From: Holdemanella biformis DSM 3989
GTDB taxonomy: Bacteria; Bacillota_I; Bacilli_A; Erysipelotrichales; Erysipelotrichaceae
Length of the DNA: 32,258 nt
Direction: 5' to 3'
Assembly: GCF_000156655.1 (NCBI RefSeq)
Contig: NZ_DS996845.1
Coordinates: 93,376-125,633, forward strand
Below are positions 23,264 through 31,478 of this stretch, piece after piece. Position 1 is the first letter of the stretch, and every line of letters starts with the position of its first letter. The notes under the pieces were generated by a model. The model had not been told where the DNA came from. It was given only the letters and a program-made list of their open reading frames with translations, and did not search any database. A program made the translations under genes and the position numbers.

Positions 23264-25069
23264 ATGTGTGGAATCACAGCTTACGCAGGTAAAGAGAATG
23301 CTTTACCGTTTTTATTGCAGGGTTTGGAAAAATTGGAGTATCGTGGATATGACTCTGCAGGAGTGACATTAGTTTCAAGTCATCATTTAGAAACGTATAA
23401 GGCCAAGGGACGCTTAACAAATTTAGAAAAGATATTATCCGAAAAAGAACATCCTGAACATACAGGAATTGGACATACACGTTGGGCAACGCATGGTGTT
23501 CCAAGTAATATGAATTCACATCCACATACAAATGAGAGTGAGACAATTTCAATTGTGCATAATGGAATCATCGAAAACTATGCATCCATTAAAGAATGTT
23601 TATTGGAACAAGGATATAAATTTCAATCACAGACAGATAGTGAAGTCATTGTTCATATGTTGGATTATTACTATCAAGGAGATATGATGTATGCCTTAAA
23701 GAAATGTGTACAGTATCTTCAAGGAAGTTTTGCGCTATGTGTAGTTTGTACAGATTATCCAGACTGCGTCTTTGTCGCAAAGAAAGAAAGTCCAATGATT
23801 GTTGGAAAAACGGATACGGCTGCTTTTTGTGCAAGTGATATTCCAGCTGTATTAGATTACACAAAGGATATTTGTGCTTTAGAAGATAATCAAATGGCTA
23901 TTTTGAAACCAGGAAGTATTGAATTATATGATTTCTTTGGAGATCCAGTATCTATGAAATGGACACACATTTCGTATGATGCGTGTGCAGCTCAAAAAGG
24001 TGGATATGATACTTTTATGCAAAAAGAGATGCATGAACAGCCATATGTCATTAAAGAAACGCTAAGAGCTCATATTGAAAATAATTTGGCTATGCCAGAA
24101 TTATCTGGTTTAGACGTTTCAAAAATCAATCAAATCTATTTTGTTGCATGCGGAACTGCATATCATGCGAGTTTGTATGCTCAATACTTATTGCGCACAT
24201 GGATTGATTTACCAATTTACTGCATTAGTGCAAGTGAGTTTAGATATGGAAATTATCGAATTGATGAAAACACTTTATGCATCTTTGTTTCACAATCTGG
24301 AGAAACAGCCGATACTTTGGCGGCATTAAAACTTTCAAAAGAAAACAAAGCACAAACATTAGCTGTGACAAATGTATTAGGCTCTAGTCTAGCTCGTTTA
24401 TCTGATTTTGTATTATATACTTGTGCTGGGCCAGAAATTGCAGTCGCAAGTACGAAGGCTTATACAACACAACTTGTGCTGTTGGCATGTTTATGTTTAA
24501 AACTTGCAGCATTATGTAATGGGGATGTAGAAAATAAATATAATATGATCAATCAGTTGAAACAAATGCCAGAAGTGGTAGAAGAAATGCTTCAACAAGA
24601 AGATAAAATGGCAGAATTCGCAAAACTACTAACGAATCAAAAAGATGCTTACTTTATTGGTAGACAATTGGATTATTTAAGTGTTTTAGAAGGGGCATTA
24701 AAACTAAAAGAAGTTTCTTATGTACATGCCGATGCATATATGGCTGGAGAATTAAAACATGGTCCTATTGCATTGATTGAAAAAGATACGGTAGTGATTG
24801 CGTTAGCTACACAGCCTAGTGTTGCACAAAAGACGATTTCAAATATTTTAGAAACAGTAGCTCGTGGGGCAAAAGTCATTCTAATTACTTCAAAAAATCA
24901 GAATGCAGAAGGTTTTGATTATGTAATTCGTATTCCGGATGTGGATCCATTATTTAGTTGTATTCCAGCAACTGTTTTATTGCAGGAACTCGCATATTAT
25001 GTCGCAAAAGAAAAAGGTTGCGATGTAGATAAACCTCGTAACCTTGCGAAAAGTGTGACTGTAGAATAA
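23264..25069 (+). CDS. glmS: Glutamine-fructose-6-phosphate aminotransferase (isomerizing)
   Basis: GlmS makes glucosamine-6-phosphate from fructose-6-phosphate and glutamine, the first step to UDP-GlcNAc for peptidoglycan and teichoic acid. After Met, the nucleophile Cys begins CGITAYAGKENALPFLLQGL. The glutaminase domain has EYRGYDSAG, GHTRWATHG and HNGIIENY. Two SIS domains follow (CGTAYHASLYAQYL, SQSGETADTLAAL, ASTKAYTTQ, ELKHGPIALIE), and the C-terminus ends KPRNLAKSVTVE. The 601 residues match the family. The ATG lies ten bases after AGGAGG. The stop is immediately adjacent to the convergent DUF5662 gene. Confidence 0.98.
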   Translation: MCGITAYAGKENALPFLLQGLEKLEYRGYDSAGVTLVSSHHLETYKAKGRLTNLEKILSEKEHPEHTGIGHTRWATHGVPSNMNSHPHTNESETISIVHNGIIENYASIKECLLEQGYKFQSQTDSEVIVHMLDYYYQGDMMYALKKCVQYLQGSFALCVVCTDYPDCVFVAKKESPMIVGKTDTAAFCASDIPAVLDYTKDICALEDNQMAILKPGSIELYDFFGDPVSMKWTHISYDACAAQKGGYDTFMQKEMHEQPYVIKETLRAHIENNLAMPELSGLDVSKINQIYFVACGTAYHASLYAQYLLRTWIDLPIYCISASEFRYGNYRIDENTLCIFVSQSGETADTLAALKLSKENKAQTLAVTNVLGSSLARLSDFVLYTCAGPEIAVASTKAYTTQLVLLACLCLKLAALCNGDVENKYNMINQLKQMPEVVEEMLQQEDKMAEFAKLLTNQKDAYFIGRQLDYLSVLEGALKLKEVSYVHADAYMAGELKHGPIALIEKDTVVIALATQPSVAQKTISNILETVARGAKVILITSKNQNAEGFDYVIRIPDVDPLFSCIPATVLLQELAYYVAKEKGCDVDKPRNLAKSVTVE

Positions 25070-25591
25070 TTATTCTTTGATTTCTGTAACAATATAATGA
25101 ATGGTTTGATCTAAACCATGCTCAGATAAATATTTCAATAAGTGATGGATGAGGGCGTCTGTTTCCGGGTGAATCAGAATTTTACCTCGTCCATTTTCAT
25201 AATATTCAAGGGCGCTTGAATCGGTGTATTTTTCTTTTTGATAGATCATACTTGCGGCAACTCTGTCACAAAACATTTCAATGACATAATTGGTTGGCAT
25301 TTTACACGCATATATGCCATCTACGCCAAAATCAAGCCAATATTCCCAATGATGTTTGTTTCTTCCTTTATGATGTAACCAACCTAATGAATAACCTTTT
25401 TCTTCTTTTTCTGCATCAATAGGAGAGCGGAATCCTTGATAATAATGAAAACCGGTTTTCAATTCGATATAAGAGTATTTGCTTAAGTCATGTAGTAATC
25501 CTTGTTTGTATAAATGACAGCGAAAACACAAGTATGTAACTTTTACTTTGTGCTTATTGATTGTATGTAAATGTGCTAATGCTTTATTCAT
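25070..25591 (-). CDS. DUF5662 family protein
   Basis: This 173-residue soluble protein has QGLLHDLSKYSYIELKTGFHYYQGFRSPIDAE, then YSLGWLHHKGRNKHHWEYW and MFCDRVAASMIYQ, the pattern of DUF5662, seen often in gut Firmicutes. The spaced His-Asp pair (HDLSKYS) and the HHKGRNKHH block look like metal ligands of an HD-like hydrolase; that is inference and no substrate is known. The ATG at 25591 has only a weak ribosome site (AGAAAGAAG). The stop codon directly abuts the glmS stop on the other strand with no space for a terminator, apart from a weak palindrome AGAATAATTATTCT at 25064-25077. Confidence 0.82.
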   Translation of the reverse strand: MNKALAHLHTINKHKVKVTYLCFRCHLYKQGLLHDLSKYSYIELKTGFHYYQGFRSPIDAEKEEKGYSLGWLHHKGRNKHHWEYWLDFGVDGIYACKMPTNYVIEMFCDRVAASMIYQKEKYTDSSALEYYENGRGKILIHPETDALIHHLLKYLSEHGLDQTIHYIVTEIKE

Positions 25592-25656
25592 AAATTCACT
25601 TCTTTCTCGCCTATTTTAGCATATGAATAATAAGAAAACCATTCTAGTTAAAATTG

Positions 25657-25685
25657 ATTATAATAAATAAAAATCAGTTATGTAA
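25657..25685 (-). promoter_or_regulatory. Promoter for the DUF5662 gene
   Basis: On the minus strand TTACAT (25685-25680) and TATAAT (25662-25657) are separated by 17 bases. The leader would be about 60 bases long. Confidence 0.5.
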
Positions 25686-25697
25686 GGTATTATGTTA

Positions 25698-25715
25698 TTG
25701 AGTATTAATGTTCAA
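25698..25715 (+). promoter_or_regulatory. Candidate operator dyad before the PTS genes
   Basis: TTGAGTATTAATGTTCAA is an interrupted palindrome with arms TTGA and TCAA around a symmetric ATTAAT centre. It overlaps a possible -35 (TTGAGT) with TAAAAT (25719-25724) 15 bases on. It may be the binding site of the PRD regulator encoded downstream, but no second copy was found before that regulator's own gene. Confidence 0.3.
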
Positions 25716-25731
25716 CTGTAAAATTGTAAAG

Positions 25732-25769
25732 AATTTCTCTTTATAAAGTAAAAAAGAGAAATTTTTTTT
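25732..25769 (+). terminator. Strong intrinsic terminator in the PTS leader
   Basis: AATTTCTCTTT (25732-25742) pairs with AAAGAGAAATT (25753-25763) around a 10-base loop and is followed by T to 25769. It faces plus, but the gene upstream of it is on minus; the nearest plus-strand gene end is glmS, about 660 bases back. It is either an attenuator of the PTS operon or the late end of glmS transcripts. Confidence 0.8.
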
Positions 25770-25810
25770 AATTTTTTTATTATATATTAGGGATATTAAG
25801 GAGGAGAGTT

Positions 25811-26134
25811 ATGGAAGATATTGAAACACTATTAATGCAAATCATTTCGTACAGCGGAGATTGTAAGTCTTCTTGTATTGAAGCGTTGGATTTATTTAAG
25901 GAAGAGGATTATTCTCAAGCCAATTCAAAGCTAGAAAGTGCTTATAACAGTTTGTTGAAAGCAAAAAAGATTCATGCCAAACTTCTTTCAGAATCTGTTG
26001 ATAGTAGCACAATGCAAATCAGTTTGTTTTTGGTGCATGCGGAAGATCAAATGATGAGTGCAGAAACTATTATTACTTTAGTAAGAAAGTTTTTGGAAAT
26101 TATTAAAAAGGAAGAAGGAAAATCTAATGATTAA
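25811..26134 (+). CDS. PTS EIIA component, lactose/cellobiose family
   Basis: This 107-residue helical protein matches EIIA of the Lac family. The phosphorylated His is His76 in FLVHAEDQMMSAET, and Asp79 corresponds to the metal-binding Asp. It receives phosphate from HPr and passes it to EIIB. AAGGAGGAGAG gives a strong ribosome site. It is the first gene of the operon, and its last 8 bases overlap the EIIB gene. The family serves beta-glucosides, chitobiose or lactose in known cases, but no glycosidase is found here. Confidence 0.92.
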   Translation: MEDIETLLMQIISYSGDCKSSCIEALDLFKEEDYSQANSKLESAYNSLLKAKKIHAKLLSESVDSSTMQISLFLVHAEDQMMSAETIITLVRKFLEIIKKEEGKSND

Positions 26135-26423
26135 TGTAATGCTAGTTTGTAATGCAGGAATGTCTACTGCTATGTTGGCTCAAAAAATCAATAAAAATTG
26201 TGATGGTTATTGTTATGTTGAAGCATTTGGAGAAGGAGAATATATGGAACATATTGAAAACATTGATGTTATTCTTGTAGGACCACAGATTCGCCATTTG
26301 ATTCCTAGTATAAAAAAAACAACTCAAAATAAAATTCCGGTTAGTTATATTAATCCAATGGATTATGGAATGATGAGAGTGGATAATGTGATTTCACAAA
26401 TTAAAGAAATGTTGGAGGGATAG
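26127..26423 (+). CDS. PTS EIIB component, lactose/cellobiose family
   Basis: The 98-residue protein has the phosphocysteine Cys8 in the loop VCNAGMSTAM, then VEAFGEGE and VILVGPQIRH, the marks of EIIB of the Lac/cellobiose family. It takes phosphate from EIIA and gives it to the substrate bound by EIIC. It overlaps the EIIA gene by 8 bases and is separated from the EIIC gene by three bases, so the three should be made together as one transport system. Confidence 0.93.
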   Translation: MINVMLVCNAGMSTAMLAQKINKNCDGYCYVEAFGEGEYMEHIENIDVILVGPQIRHLIPSIKKTTQNKIPVSYINPMDYGMMRVDNVISQIKEMLEG

Positions 26424-26426
26424 GCT

Positions 26427-27701
26427 ATGAAAAATTTAGAAGAGAAAATATTGGAAATTTCGGCAAAATTAGGTAATGAAGTTCACTTAAAAGCTATACG
26501 AAATACATTTATTTCAATGTTACCAATTATGATTTTCGGAGGTATATTTGCTGTAATTGGTGCAGCACCAGCAACAGAAAATGCTACAGGATTTATGAAG
26601 GCGTGGGCAGACTTTGTGTCTGCAAATAGTGCAATCTTTTCTTGGGTTTCAGTTCTTGGACTAGGTTTTACATCTTTGTATATTGCATTAGGTATTACTT
26701 ATAACTTATGTAAAGAATATAAAGTAGATCCATTGATTCCTTTGTTTATATGTATTTTTGGTATGTTTATGTTAACAGTAAAACCTGAAAAATTAGTATA
26801 TGGAACATCTTTAACAGATTTAAATTATTTAGATGGAAAAGGAATTATTGTAGGTCTTTTTGTAGGAATTTTCACTGTAGAAATATATCGTATTTTAAAA
26901 CAGAAAAATTTTGGAAAAATCAAATTACCAGATAGTGTTCCACCATCATTAAGTGAAACATTCTCTTCATTAGCTATTTCTGTGTTGATTATGTTATTTT
27001 ATTTAGTATTATTTGTGATTTTCAAATCAATGAATACTACTTTTGCTGCTTGGATAGCAAGTATTATTGCTCCACAAATCAAAGCTACTGATAGTTTATG
27101 GTTTATTTTACTAATGACATTTATTATAAATGCAGCTTGGTTCTTTGGAATCCATAATGCTACATTCTGGGGATTGATGGGACCTATTATGTTTATGAAT
27201 CTATCAACTAATGCAGCACAACAAGCTTCAGGAATAGCTCCTACTGCAATTTTGACAGAGTCTTTCTGGGTATACTTTGTGGTTATTGGAGGAGTCGGTG
27301 CGTGCTTATCAGTTTCAATATTATGTTGTTTTTCTAAATCTGAAATGATAAAAACAGTAGGTCGTATAAGTGTGTTACCGGCTTTCTTCGGAATTAGTGA
27401 ACCTGCTACTTTTGGTTTACCTATGATGTTAAACCCAATTTTCTTTATTCCATGTGCATTTGTACCAACAATTAATGCATGTATTGCATATTTTTGTATG
27501 AATACTAATATCATTGGTAAAACATATGCAATGTTATCATTTAATATGCCAAGTGTTTTTGGCGCATTCTTGTCAACAGGAGATGTAAAAGCATTGCTTT
27601 TAGTTGTAGCATTATTGATTCTAGATATGGTACTTTATTATCCGTTTGTTAAGATGTATGAAAGACAACAATTAAAACTGGAGAATAAAGAATCGAAATG
27701 A
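26427..27701 (+). CDS. PTS EIIC permease, lactose/cellobiose family
   Basis: This 424-residue protein has about ten membrane segments. Two substrate-site residues known from the ChbC structure appear conserved: His243 in FFGIHN and Glu325 in SEPATFGLPMMLNP. Compared with common members, the context differs: IHN in place of IHG, and GISEPATFG in place of the usual NEP(V/I)(I/L)FG. That suggests a substrate unlike the usual beta-glucosides; this is inference. The stop overlaps the ATG of the adenine deaminase gene (ATGA), tying the permease to purine use. Confidence 0.92.
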   Translation: MKNLEEKILEISAKLGNEVHLKAIRNTFISMLPIMIFGGIFAVIGAAPATENATGFMKAWADFVSANSAIFSWVSVLGLGFTSLYIALGITYNLCKEYKVDPLIPLFICIFGMFMLTVKPEKLVYGTSLTDLNYLDGKGIIVGLFVGIFTVEIYRILKQKNFGKIKLPDSVPPSLSETFSSLAISVLIMLFYLVLFVIFKSMNTTFAAWIASIIAPQIKATDSLWFILLMTFIINAAWFFGIHNATFWGLMGPIMFMNLSTNAAQQASGIAPTAILTESFWVYFVVIGGVGACLSVSILCCFSKSEMIKTVGRISVLPAFFGISEPATFGLPMMLNPIFFIPCAFVPTINACIAYFCMNTNIIGKTYAMLSFNMPSVFGAFLSTGDVKALLLVVALLILDMVLYYPFVKMYERQQLKLENKESK

Positions 27702-29464
27702 TCAATTTAAAATGCGATTGTATTGAAGAATTAATAAATGCAAGTCAAGGATATATCGAGAATGATACAGTATTTGAAAATATCAAAATTTTAAATGTCT
27801 TTACTAAAGAGTGGATTTATGCACATGTTTATATCTATAAAAAATGGATATCCCATGTTGAATATAATGTAGATAAACCACTAATGAATAGTAAAAATAT
27901 TGTTAATGGAAATGGTTTATTTCTTTGTCCGGCGTTTGTTGATGCACATACGCATATCGAAAGCAGCTTATTAACGCCAGCAAACTATGCAAAATTAGTT
28001 ATACCTCATGGAACGTTAACGATTTTAGAGGATGCTCATGAAATTGCAAATGTAGCAGGAGAAAAAGGATTGGAATACATACTTTCTAGTGCTAAAGACC
28101 TACCTATGCGACAGTTATTAACTGTACCTTCATGTGTTCCTTCAGTACCAAATTATGAAAATAGCGGTGCAAATTTTGATTATAAGATATATGAAAAATT
28201 TCTAGACGAGAAAAATGTTATTGGTTTAGGTGAAGTGATGGATTATGAAGGTGTCATAAATAACGATGAAAGAATTGGGAAAATATTAGAAACGGCCAGA
28301 AGAAAAAATTGTTATATCCAAGGACATGCACCTTTAGTAACTGGTAATAGATTGTCTGCATATTTATGTGCAAATATTAAAAGTGATCATGAGGCTAGGC
28401 AAGTTGAAGAAGTGATTGAAAAGTATAGGCAGGGAATGTGGATAGATATAAGAGATGCAAATACCAATCATAATATGCCAAAAATTATGCAAGCTTTAAA
28501 AAAAATAGGAAATTACGAGAGAGTGTCCTTTAGTAGTGATGATCGTAGAAGTGATGTGATTCAAAAGAAAGGACATCTAGATGGCATTATTAGACATGCT
28601 TATTTATGTGGTATGCCCTTAACTGAAGCTTATATAAGTGCATCCTATAGGCCTTGTCTTGAAGCAAATATCAATAATTTAGGGGCAATTGCTCCTGGTT
28701 ATGTTGCAGATTTAAATGTTTTAGCTGATATTGAAAGTGTAAATATAAAATCTGTTTATTTTGAAGGTCAGTGTGTATCTAAAAATGGCAAACTTATTTC
28801 AATGTTATCTGTTGATTCTAGTGGAAATGATTTAAGGGATACAATTCATGTTCCAAGTTTTGATGAGGAAAAATTTAAAATATCTTCTCAGAATAAAAAG
28901 GAAATTATCAATGTAGTAGAATTTGAATCTTATTCATCTTCTATAACGAATTTAAAACAAATTGAATTTCCAACAAAAAACAAACAAGTAGATATATCAA
29001 GTCAAAAAGATTATATGTATGTTGCAGTAATCAACAGATATAAAAAAGATACTTATACAATTGGTGTTGTAAAAAATTTTGGTATTAATCACGGAGCAAT
29101 CGCAAGTACTGTTGGACATGATTCGCATAACATAGCTATTGTGTATGATAATTCTAAAAATGCTTTATTTGCTTTACAACAATTGATCAAACAAAAAGGT
29201 GGTTTTTGCGCAATTGAAGATGGTAATGTAATTGCCACATTAGAATTGCCTATTGCAGGATTGATGTCTGATGAGCCTATAAATATTGTTGTTGATAAAA
29301 TCACAAAAATGAATGAAGCCAATGCACAATTAGGAAATACATACATTGACAATCCCATATCTAGGATCACGATACTTTCTTTATTGGTTTGTCCTTATGT
29401 GAAAATTTCAGATAAAGGGATTGTACTAACAGAAGAAAAAAAATATATTTCATTATTTGATTAA
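27698..29464 (+). CDS. ade: Adenine deaminase
   Basis: This amidohydrolase converts adenine to hypoxanthine and ammonia. The metal-binding motif PAFVDAHTHIESSL has His84 and His86; EDAHEIANVAG holds His114-Glu115, and GLGEVMDYEGV and FSSDDRRSD are further family blocks. A C-terminal domain typical of adenine deaminase (GVVKNFGINHGAIASTVGHDSHN, then GGFCAIEDG) distinguishes it from other amidohydrolases. The 588 residues match the family. The start overlaps the EIIC stop by four bases, an unusual neighbour for this enzyme. A regulator gene follows after 183 bases. Confidence 0.94.
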   Translation: MINLKCDCIEELINASQGYIENDTVFENIKILNVFTKEWIYAHVYIYKKWISHVEYNVDKPLMNSKNIVNGNGLFLCPAFVDAHTHIESSLLTPANYAKLVIPHGTLTILEDAHEIANVAGEKGLEYILSSAKDLPMRQLLTVPSCVPSVPNYENSGANFDYKIYEKFLDEKNVIGLGEVMDYEGVINNDERIGKILETARRKNCYIQGHAPLVTGNRLSAYLCANIKSDHEARQVEEVIEKYRQGMWIDIRDANTNHNMPKIMQALKKIGNYERVSFSSDDRRSDVIQKKGHLDGIIRHAYLCGMPLTEAYISASYRPCLEANINNLGAIAPGYVADLNVLADIESVNIKSVYFEGQCVSKNGKLISMLSVDSSGNDLRDTIHVPSFDEEKFKISSQNKKEIINVVEFESYSSSITNLKQIEFPTKNKQVDISSQKDYMYVAVINRYKKDTYTIGVVKNFGINHGAIASTVGHDSHNIAIVYDNSKNALFALQQLIKQKGGFCAIEDGNVIATLELPIAGLMSDEPINIVVDKITKMNEANAQLGNTYIDNPISRITILSLLVCPYVKISDKGIVLTEEKKYISLFD

Positions 29465-29587
29465 ATTGCTAATATTTTAGTTTAAGTAAAAATATGTAAA
29501 TAGTTGTTTATAGGCTGAATTTAATTTGTTTAGGAATATATTAAGTGTTATTCTTAATGATAATTAGTCTTTTTATATTATTCGATT

Positions 29588-29593
29588 TATAAT
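29588..29593 (+). promoter_or_regulatory. Possible promoter of the regulator-deoD-deoB unit
   Basis: TATAAT at 29588-29593 is a perfect -10, but no -35 is recognisable 16-18 bases upstream, as seen at activator-dependent promoters. The gap 29465-29647 also has a weak hairpin ATTAAG/CTTAAT at 29540-29558 without a T run of note. Confidence 0.35.
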
Positions 29594-29647
29594 TTGAGCT
29601 AAAAGAAATACATATAAAATTATTTAGAAAGTAAGAGGATTTTGGGC

Positions 29648-31474
29648 ATGAAGGTACTTCTGAATCAAAGACAGCGTAAAATATTAGAAATTTTATCTAG
29701 AGAAAATGAATGTATTACTTCTCTTGAAATATCTAAAAATCTTTCAATAAGTTCGAAAACTGTCCAAAATGAAATTGTGGCTATAAACACAAAGTATGGA
29801 GATCACATTATACAATCGAAAAAAGGTAGAGGATACAAATTAAAAGATAATTTTGTCATAAATAGTGATGATAAACAACAAGTGGTGAGTGAAAATAGAA
29901 AAATTTTTATAGTAAAAGAATTAGTGGTACAAAATGTAATAGATTATTATGAATTAGCTGATAGATTATATATTAGTACTTCATCATTAAATAAAGATAT
30001 CAAAGAACTTAATGATGAAATTTCGAAAAAATTTAATGTATGTATAGTAAGAAAAAAGAATAAGTTGTATTTTAAAGGCGATGATGTAAAAAAACAAAAG
30101 GTTATCGTATACTATTTGCGTATGGAAAGTGAAAATGCAGATTTTGATATGTCTATTCTAGAATCTTATTTTGCACCATTAGATGTAAAATTTATTCGAA
30201 ATGCAATTTATGAATATGTGAGGGAAAAAGATATTGTTGTAAGTGATTTTGAATTGATGTCAATCTTATTACATATTTTAGCTGCACAACTGAATCAGAA
30301 TTTCCAAGAAAATACAGTAAATAATGATTTTTCAAAATATTTATTTAAACAAACGGGACTGTTATTGAGCGAGGAAGTCGCAACAAGAATTGAAATCTCT
30401 TTGAAATTAAATAACATTGATAATCAATCCGTTTATTATCAAGAATATAAGTATTTTTTAATGGAAATCTTTGATGAAATAAAACAAATATATTCTATTA
30501 ATTTGAAAGATGATAATACTTTAATGGATGAATTGAGTTTGCATCTAAAGTATGCAGAACGAAGATGTAAAGCAAACACGCAATTAAAAAACCCATTAAT
30601 TGATGAGTTTAGAAAAAAATATGTATTGGTTTATGATATTGCGGCGTTTATATCTTCAAGATTTTATGAAAAAACAACATTAAGATTAGATATAAGTGAA
30701 GTTGGTTATATAGCAATGCATATTTTGGGAGCTTTACAAAAATTAAGTGGCGAGGACATAAAAATAGTGCTTGTTAATCCATATGGAAAAGCTGTAGAAA
30801 AAATTATTTTGAATGGAATTAAGGACATATCAAATGTGAAATATTGTGGAAATTTTTCGTTTTTGGATACAAAGGGCATTTCAGAAGTAAAACCAGATTT
30901 GATATTGACGTTAGTTCAATTAAATTGGAATAATTCATGTGAAGTATATAAAATTGAAGATTATTTAAATTCAAATGAATATCATGCGATTGAAAAAATA
31001 GTTAAACAAATCAAAGTAAATAATGCTTATCAAAGTTTAGCTATATCAGAATGTTTTAATGAAAATTTATTTTTACCTGAAATATCGTTGCAAACAAGAG
31101 ATGAAATTATTGATTTGATGTGCAAAAGATTATATGAAAATAATTATGTTAACGAGAATTTTCGCAACCAAGTATACCAGCGAGAGGCCGTTGCACCAAC
31201 TTGCTTTTCCAATCAAATAGCTATTCCACATAGCATAAAAAAAGATGCTAAGAAAAGCGGAATTTGTATTTCTGTATTGAGAGAACCGATTTTATGGAAT
31301 GGTTATAATGTACGTCTGATATTTATGTTTGCTTTAAACAAGTCTTTTGATCAAGTTCCTAAACTGTATGAGTTGATTTTAGATGCAATTGATGATAAAA
31401 CACGATATCAAAAAATGTTGGAATGTAAAAATTTTAAAGATTTTATATCTATATTAATGAAAGGAAATGATTAA
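29648..31474 (+). CDS. PRD-containing PTS-regulated transcription activator (MtlR/LicR type)
   Basis: Domains in order in 608 residues: helix-turn-helix (4-60), second Mga-like helix-turn-helix (85-140), PRD1 (about 175-280, His209), PRD2 (about 285-395, His299 in LSLHLK and His358 in AMHILGAL), an EIIB-like domain (372-435) and a C-terminal EIIA-type domain with AIPHS, His528. Such proteins bind DNA and are tuned by phosphorylation from HPr and EII proteins. The EIIB-like domain has VLVNPYG where a phosphocysteine would be expected, so that site seems lost. ATG 29648 follows AAGAGG by nine bases. It probably controls the PTS-ade genes upstream and its own unit with deoD and deoB. Confidence 0.9.
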   Translation: MKVLLNQRQRKILEILSRENECITSLEISKNLSISSKTVQNEIVAINTKYGDHIIQSKKGRGYKLKDNFVINSDDKQQVVSENRKIFIVKELVVQNVIDYYELADRLYISTSSLNKDIKELNDEISKKFNVCIVRKKNKLYFKGDDVKKQKVIVYYLRMESENADFDMSILESYFAPLDVKFIRNAIYEYVREKDIVVSDFELMSILLHILAAQLNQNFQENTVNNDFSKYLFKQTGLLLSEEVATRIEISLKLNNIDNQSVYYQEYKYFLMEIFDEIKQIYSINLKDDNTLMDELSLHLKYAERRCKANTQLKNPLIDEFRKKYVLVYDIAAFISSRFYEKTTLRLDISEVGYIAMHILGALQKLSGEDIKIVLVNPYGKAVEKIILNGIKDISNVKYCGNFSFLDTKGISEVKPDLILTLVQLNWNNSCEVYKIEDYLNSNEYHAIEKIVKQIKVNNAYQSLAISECFNENLFLPEISLQTRDEIIDLMCKRLYENNYVNENFRNQVYQREAVAPTCFSNQIAIPHSIKKDAKKSGICISVLREPILWNGYNVRLIFMFALNKSFDQVPKLYELILDAIDDKTRYQKMLECKNFKDFISILMKGND

Positions 31475-31478
31475 TGAT

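Noticed and set aside
25732-25769. LicT/BglG-type RNA antiterminator site at the PTS leader hairpin
   Set aside because: No sequence like the RAT consensus overlaps the hairpin, and the linked regulator has DNA-binding helix-turn-helix domains and not a CAT RNA-binding domain.
25592-25810. CcpA cre site for the PTS operon
   Set aside because: No match to the cre consensus with a central CG was seen in the leader.
26999-27514. 171-codon open frame on minus opposite EIIC
   Set aside because: It lies fully antisense to a well-supported EIIC gene, has no recognisable domain, and its composition mirrors the membrane protein on the other strand.
29465-29647. Second copy of the TTGA-ATTAAT-TCAA dyad before the regulator gene
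   Set aside because: Only partial ATTAA and TTAAT pieces occur; no symmetric site of that form is present.
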